A stretch of 9,967 nt of DNA, taken from Gammaproteobacteria bacterium. Its GTDB lineage: Bacteria > Pseudomonadota > Gammaproteobacteria > JALTLT01. Position 1 is the stretch's first letter; the number at the start of each line of letters is the position of its first letter. The stretch is taken from the NCBI GenBank assembly GCA_027001815.1, contig JALTLT010000422.1, positions 1 through 9,967 of the forward strand. The letters are read 5' to 3'. The notes beneath the pieces are model-generated. The model worked only from the letters and a program-made list of their open reading frames with translations, was not told where the DNA came from and searched no databases. A program made the translations under genes and the position numbers. This document shows positions 7,036 through 9,967 of the stretch, piece by piece.

Positions 7036-7650
7036 TCAGTCCGTGGCGGCCCGGATGAACTCCCGGACCCGGACCGGATCCTTCACCCCTTTCGCCTGTT
7101 CCACGCCGCTGCTCACGTCGACGCCCCATGGACGCACCCGTTCCACCGCCTCGGCCACGTTTTCCGGTCTCAGCCCGCCGGCCAGGATCAGCGGCTGGTT
7201 GATCCCGGGAGGGATGCGATCCCACTGGAAGGTCCGGCCGGTCCCGCCGGGGACATCGGGTTGCCAGGTATCCAGGAGGATGCCGCTGCTCCCCCGGTAG
7301 GAGCGCGCCAGTGCCGCCACATCCACCTCCGGTTTCATGGCCAGCGCCTTGATCCAGCGGCGGCCGAAGGAGGCGCAGTACTCCGGCGACTCCTCCCCGT
7401 GAAACTGCAGCAGGTCCACCGGGACCCGTTCCAGCACGGCCCGCACCTGCTCCGGCTCCGCATTCACGAACAGCGCCACGGCGGTGACGAAGGGTGGCAG
7501 CACCTCGAGGATGCGCCGCCCCTGCTCCGGTTCCACGGCGCGAGGGCTGGGTGGATAAAAGACCAGACCGATGGCGTCGGCACCCTCCATGGCCGCCAGC
7601 AGGCCATCTTCGGGTCGGGTAATGCCACAGATTTTAACACGAATACGCAC
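7036..7650 (-). CDS. trpF: Phosphoribosylanthranilate isomerase
   Basis: Monofunctional TIM-barrel isomerase converting N-(5-phosphoribosyl)anthranilate to CdRP in tryptophan synthesis. It is 204 residues from the GTG at 7650 (MRIRVKICGIT). A second GTG directly upstream (7653) is possible, but the Shine-Dalgarno GGGAG at 7656-7660 is better spaced from 7650 (five bases against two). The general base Cys8 is in VKICGIT and the general acid Asp is in the GILLDT strand. DAIGLVFYPPSPRAV, LLQFHGEE, LILAGGLRPENV and GVDVSSGVE are all standard. In enteric bacteria this activity is fused to TrpC; the separate gene argues for a non-enteric gammaproteobacterium. It is the first gene of the trpFBA group, after a 282-base gap carrying a terminator-like hairpin, so a promoter of its own is expected; I could not identify one with confidence. 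Confidence 0.96.
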   Translation of the reverse strand: MRIRVKICGITRPEDGLLAAMEGADAIGLVFYPPSPRAVEPEQGRRILEVLPPFVTAVALFVNAEPEQVRAVLERVPVDLLQFHGEESPEYCASFGRRWIKALAMKPEVDVAALARSYRGSSGILLDTWQPDVPGGTGRTFQWDRIPPGINQPLILAGGLRPENVAEAVERVRPWGVDVSSGVEQAKGVKDPVRVREFIRAATD

Positions 7651-7685
7651 CACGACTCCCGCAACGTCGCTGAAACAGAAGGGAT

Positions 7686-7781
7686 CTGGCAGGATGTTGA
7701 AAAAGGCCGTCCTGGCCTTTTTCGACGCCGGAAGCCGAAAATGCGATCTCCGGCTTCCTCACGTTTTCAATGACCTGGCAG
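7686..7781. repeat. Symmetric repeat-like element in the truA-trpF gap
   Basis: About 96 bases with nested symmetry. CTGGCAG occurs as a direct copy at each end (7686-7692 and 7775-7781). Inside are inverted arms TTGAAAA (7697-7703) and TTTTCAA (7764-7770). Within these lie two hairpins, GAAAAAGGCC/GGCCTTTTTC (7699-7708, 7714-7723) and GGAAGCCG/CGGCTTCC (7730-7737, 7751-7758). The following bases, CCTGTCGGACTT, also resemble the ends of dispersed elements as I remember them. The layout fits a small non-autonomous repeat (REP or MITE-like) in intergenic DNA. Multi-copy status cannot be shown from one window. A short reading frame crossing it (minus, 7634-7876) looks spurious. Confidence 0.5.
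7699..7723. terminator. Bidirectional intrinsic-terminator-like hairpin after truA
   Basis: A perfect 10-base inverted repeat, GAAAAAGGCC and GGCCTTTTTC, surrounds a 5-base loop. On either strand it reads as an A run, a GGCC stem and a T run, the usual shape of a bidirectional intrinsic terminator, although only four of the stem pairs are G-C. On the minus strand it would end transcription from fimV-ecfT-truA, about 215 bases after the truA stop, and separate it from trpF. It could instead simply be part of the surrounding repeat. Confidence 0.5.
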
Positions 7782-7935
7782 CCTGTCGGACTTTGATCGG
7801 CCGTCAGGTTCTGGTGCATTCCGCGGGGCGGAGCCAACTCCAGGTAAATGCCCGACACTCTGCCAACCTCGTCCAAACCCGGGAAGGGTACCAGAAACCG
7901 GGGGGAAATGGCGAAGAGGTGAGCCTTGCGGCAGA
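7782..7935. other. Remainder of the truA-trpF intergenic region, no gene seen
   Basis: 154 bases between the repeat-like element and the truA stop codon. I looked on the minus strand for a leader peptide with adjacent Trp codons (tryptophan attenuator) and for a clear sigma-70 promoter and found neither. Short frames crossing it have no recognisable protein features. Confidence 0.5.
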
Positions 7936-8733
7936 TCAGAAGTTGTCACCCACGTCGAAGAGCGGGGGACGCGGCACGGGGGGGAGGCGGAAGCGGTCCG
8001 GATAGGTGACCGAGACCAGGTAGAGCCCGGCCGCCGGCGCGGTGATGCCCGCGGCGGTACGATCCCGCAACTCGAGCAGCTCCGCGGTCCAGCTCTCCGG
8101 CCGCTCTCCGCGGCCGATCTCCATCAGCACGCCTGCAATGTTGCGCACCATGTGATGGAGAAAGGCGTTGGCCTCGATATCGATGTGGACGAATCGTCCC
8201 TGCCGGCTCACCTCCAGATGGTGGATGCGGCGCACCGCATGACGTGCCTGGCAGCCGGCCGCCCGATAGGCACTGAAGTCGTGCTCCCCCACCAGATGGC
8301 GGGCCGCCCGCCGCATCCTCTCCACCTCCAGAGGCCAGCGGTGCCAGGCCACCCGGTTTCGGAGCAGAGCGGGTCGGTTGGGGCGCAGATCGATCACGTA
8401 GCGATAGGTCCGCGCGGTGGCGGAAAAGCGGGCGTGGAAGGTCTCGTCCACCTCTCTCACCCAGGTGATGGCGATATCGTCGGGCAGACGGCTGTTGCCT
8501 CCCAGCAGCCAGGCCCGAGCCTCCCTGCGCGCCCGGGTATCGAAGTGGACCACCTGCCCCAGCGCATGGACGCCGCGGTCGGTGCGACCGGCGCATTGAA
8601 GCCGAAGCGGCTCGTCGGCGATGCCGGAGAGCGCCCGCATCAGTTCCCCCTGCACGGAACGCACTCCCGGCTGCGCCTGCCAGCCGTGGAAGCGACTGCC
8701 GTCGTATTCGATGCCGAGGGCGATACGGGTCAC
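7936..8733 (-). CDS. truA: tRNA pseudouridine(38-40) synthase TruA
   Basis: Cytosolic homodimeric enzyme that isomerises uridines 38, 39 and 40 in the anticodon arm of many tRNAs to pseudouridine. It is 265 residues from the GTG at 8733 (MTRIALGIEYDGSRFHGWQAQPG), close to E. coli TruA (270). The catalytic aspartate is Asp52 in CAGRTDRGVHALGQ. RTYRYVI, HDFSAYRAAGCQA and AFLHHMVRNIAGVLMEIGRG are standard family blocks, and the C-terminus GLYLVSVTYPDRF is complete. GTG codons at 8748 and 8745 would add a few residues, but 8733 gives the family N-terminus and forms a GTGA overlap with the stop of the upstream membrane protein gene. No strong Shine-Dalgarno sequence is seen, consistent with coupled translation. 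Confidence 0.95.
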   Translation of the reverse strand: MTRIALGIEYDGSRFHGWQAQPGVRSVQGELMRALSGIADEPLRLQCAGRTDRGVHALGQVVHFDTRARREARAWLLGGNSRLPDDIAITWVREVDETFHARFSATARTYRYVIDLRPNRPALLRNRVAWHRWPLEVERMRRAARHLVGEHDFSAYRAAGCQARHAVRRIHHLEVSRQGRFVHIDIEANAFLHHMVRNIAGVLMEIGRGERPESWTAELLELRDRTAAGITAPAAGLYLVSVTYPDRFRLPPVPRPPLFDVGDNF

Positions 8734-9404
8734 GGCCAGGGCCACCACAACAGTCCCCCCACGGCGAGGGGCAGGAGCCAGTGGAGGGGGGCGGGCGGGG
8801 AAACGTCCACTGGGCGGCTGGCAGCTTCTGCCCCCTCTCCCCGTTCCGCCCGTTTCAGGACCTCCCTCACCATCCGGCCGGCCACCGAGCTCACCCGTCG
8901 CAGCCCCTCCTCCGGCGCCTCGCGCAGGGCGGAGAGCGGATCGATCTTCGGTACCAGATCCAGTACCAGGGAGAGTCGGAGGGAGAGGCGGCGCACCGGG
9001 ACACCCACGAGCCGCAGGGGAGCCAGCAGCCAGACCAGCCCCGCCACCAGCCCTTCACGGCCGCTGAGCTGGATGAGGAGCTGGGAGGCGACCACCATCA
9101 CCAGCAGCACCGCCACTCTCAGCCATCCCAGTCCAACCCCCTCCAGGGTGGGGGACCAGGCTCCGAGGGAGGGAATCAGCAGGCGCCCCGGCGTGAACCA
9201 GAAGTAGAGCACCAGCAGCGAGAGCCACAACCAGCGCATGCGGATCACCAGACGGGCGATGGTGGCCCAGTGCGGCGGGAAAAAGAGGAGGAGCGGGAGG
9301 GTCATCGCCCAGGCGAGGGCCACCGTCGTCCACCCGCCATGGGCCACACCGAGGGCGAAGAGCAGAAAGGTGAGAATGGCGAGACCGGGATGGATCGCTT
9401 TCAT
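8730..9404 (-). CDS. EcfT/CbiQ-like membrane protein (putative ECF transporter T component)
   Basis: A 224-residue integral membrane protein from the ATG at 9404 (MKAIHPGLAILTFLLFALGVAHGG). Hydrophobic segments lie at about 8-22, 26-43, 57-71, 96-113 and 117-134, with a last one at 208-222. Between them, the PLRLVGVPVRRLSLRLSLVLDLVPKI stretch and LYFWFTPGRLLIPSLGAWSPTLEGVGLG resemble the T (scaffold) component of energy-coupling factor transporters (EcfT/CbiQ family). That component links a substrate-binding S subunit to ATPase subunits in vitamin, cobalt or nickel uptake. The region after residue 150 is charged (REAPEEGLRR...KRAERGEG) and does not show the clear A-R-G coupling motifs of classical EcfT. 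No S or A component is visible nearby, so substrate and partners are unknown. The TGA overlaps the truA GTG. A GC hairpin lies upstream. The family call rests on pattern memory, not on a search. Confidence 0.7.
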   Translation of the reverse strand: MKAIHPGLAILTFLLFALGVAHGGWTTVALAWAMTLPLLLFFPPHWATIARLVIRMRWLWLSLLVLYFWFTPGRLLIPSLGAWSPTLEGVGLGWLRVAVLLVMVVASQLLIQLSGREGLVAGLVWLLAPLRLVGVPVRRLSLRLSLVLDLVPKIDPLSALREAPEEGLRRVSSVAGRMVREVLKRAERGEGAEAASRPVDVSPPAPLHWLLPLAVGGLLWWPWP

Positions 9405-9419
9405 GTTCCGCAACGGACG

Positions 9420-9440
9420 CGCCCCCGACAGGCGGGGGCG
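9420..9440 (-). promoter_or_regulatory. GC hairpin between fimV and the EcfT-like gene
   Basis: Inverted repeat CGCCCCCG (9420-9427) and CGGGGGCG (9433-9440) with loop ACAGG. It sits in the 73-base gap after the fimV stop (9478) and 15 bases before the ATG of the membrane protein gene. On the minus strand it is followed by CGTCCGTTGC and no T run, so termination is unlikely to be efficient. It might separate fimV from the truA group partially, or stabilise the fimV 3' end; the role is inferred from position only. Confidence 0.45.
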
Positions 9441-9477
9441 GCGCACCGGTGATGGGGTCAGTACGGAGGGGGGAGGC

Positions 9478-9967
9478 TCAAATCTTCTCCAGCAGCATCC
9501 GGGCATCCTGCTTCTGGTCGTCGTCACCCTCCTCCAGGACCTCCTCCAGGATGGCGCGCGCACCCTCCGGATCCCCCATGTCCATATAGGCGCGGGCGAG
9601 ATCGAGCTTGGTGCTCACCTCGTCCACCGCCTCGAACAGTGCGGTCTCGGCGTCGGCGGGGAATTCCCTCTCCTCCTCGTCGAGATCGAAGGAGAACGCC
9701 TCTTCATCCTCCCCAGGCGAGGCCTCCGCGTCGGGGTGCAGCCCTTCGAGGTCGAGATCTCCCATGGAGAGCATGCGCGTCTCTTCGGAATCTCCGCCCT
9801 CTTGCGCCGCCTCCCCCTCCTCCTGCTCACCCTCGAGGTCGGGGAGCTCATCGAGGGAGAGCTCCTCCGAGAAGGTGAACTCTTCGGAGAGATCGAGATC
9901 CTCGCTCGGAGAGAACTCCGTGGGCTCCTCCAGGCGGGTCAGTTCCACCGTGACATCGGCCTCCGCG
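9478..9967 (-). CDS. fimV: FimV C-terminal region (5' part outside window)
   Basis: The last 163 codons of a large protein, open through the right edge with no start in view. FimV is a polar inner-membrane/peptidoglycan-associated protein (LysM domain, one membrane helix, acidic cytoplasmic half). It is involved in type IV pilus function, twitching motility and polar localisation in Pseudomonas-type bacteria. What is visible fits its end: a long, very acidic low-complexity stretch rich in Glu, Asp, Ser and Leu, then a compact C-terminal helical module (EVSTKLDLARAYMDMGDPEGARAILEEVLEEG, ending QDARMLLEKI). That module is the conserved FimV C-terminal TPR-like motif. Its position next to truA supports the call, since fimV-truA-trpF is a common order. 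LysM and membrane parts cannot be checked here. Confidence 0.9.
   Translation of the reverse strand, partial: AEADVTVELTRLEEPTEFSPSEDLDLSEEFTFSEELSLDELPDLEGEQEEGEAAQEGGDSEETRMLSMGDLDLEGLHPDAEASPGEDEEAFSFDLDEEEREFPADAETALFEAVDEVSTKLDLARAYMDMGDPEGARAILEEVLEEGDDDQKQDARMLLEKI

Noticed and set aside
5678..7300. A 540-codon open frame on the plus strand across trpA, trpB and trpF
   Set aside because: It spans three well-supported genes and two intergenic gaps on the other strand, has no family features, and has the composition expected of antisense GC-rich DNA.
7634..7876. An 80-codon minus-strand frame between truA and trpF
   Set aside because: It overlaps the trpF start, runs through the hairpins of the repeat-like element, and has no recognisable domain. 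It looks like a spurious frame of the kind produced by intergenic repeats.
7654..7935. A tryptophan attenuator (leader peptide with adjacent Trp codons) upstream of trpF
   Set aside because: No short frame with consecutive Trp codons and no competing stem set was found; the hairpins belong to the symmetric repeat-like element instead.
1..9967. A defence, secretion, biosynthetic or CRISPR system hidden in the window
   Set aside because: All coding capacity is accounted for by conserved housekeeping genes plus one acetyltransferase remnant and one EcfT-like gene. No repeat-spacer array, tRNA, rRNA, transposase or integrase was recognised on either strand.

Overview
This is a GC-rich (roughly two-thirds G+C) chromosomal segment from a gammaproteobacterium. 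Every credible gene lies on the minus strand, so transcription runs from the right end of the window to the left. In that direction the order is: C-terminal end of fimV, an EcfT/CbiQ-like membrane protein, truA, trpF, trpB, trpA, accD, a short truncated acetyltransferase remnant, folC, dedD (SPOR protein), cvpA, and the N-terminal two-thirds of purF. The fimV-truA-trpF-trpB-trpA-accD-folC-dedD-cvpA-purF order is a known gammaproteobacterial arrangement. A monofunctional TrpF, rather than the TrpC-TrpF fusion of enterics, together with the high GC, suggests a Pseudomonas-like or Chromatiales-like lineage. The exact genus cannot be read from this window.

Right part (9967 to 7936): fimV ends inside the window. 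A 73-base gap with a GC hairpin follows, then a 224-residue integral membrane protein resembling the T component of ECF transporters. Its TGA overlaps the GTG of truA (tRNA pseudouridine synthase). A 282-base gap then separates truA from trpF. This gap carries a terminator-like hairpin inside a larger symmetric repeat-like element and is the clearest transcriptional break in the window.

Middle part (7650 to 4002): trpF, trpB, trpA and accD are closely spaced (43 to 55 base gaps). They provide three late steps of tryptophan synthesis and the beta subunit of acetyl-CoA carboxyltransferase. A strong GC hairpin sits between trpB and trpA, directly upstream of the trpA ribosome binding site.

Left part (3966 to 1): an 84-codon reading frame with a very strong ribosome binding site looks like the N-terminal part of a GNAT acetyltransferase whose rest has been lost. 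It overlaps the start of folC. dedD, cvpA and purF follow. The 140-base dedD-cvpA gap holds a candidate promoter and palindromes, so cvpA-purF may be separately transcribed.

Most of the window is conserved housekeeping DNA. I found no convincing undescribed multi-gene system. The points deserving a second look are the acetyltransferase remnant inserted in the accD-folC junction, the repeat-like element between truA and trpF, the EcfT-like gene with no partner in view, and hairpins placed just upstream of several downstream genes.
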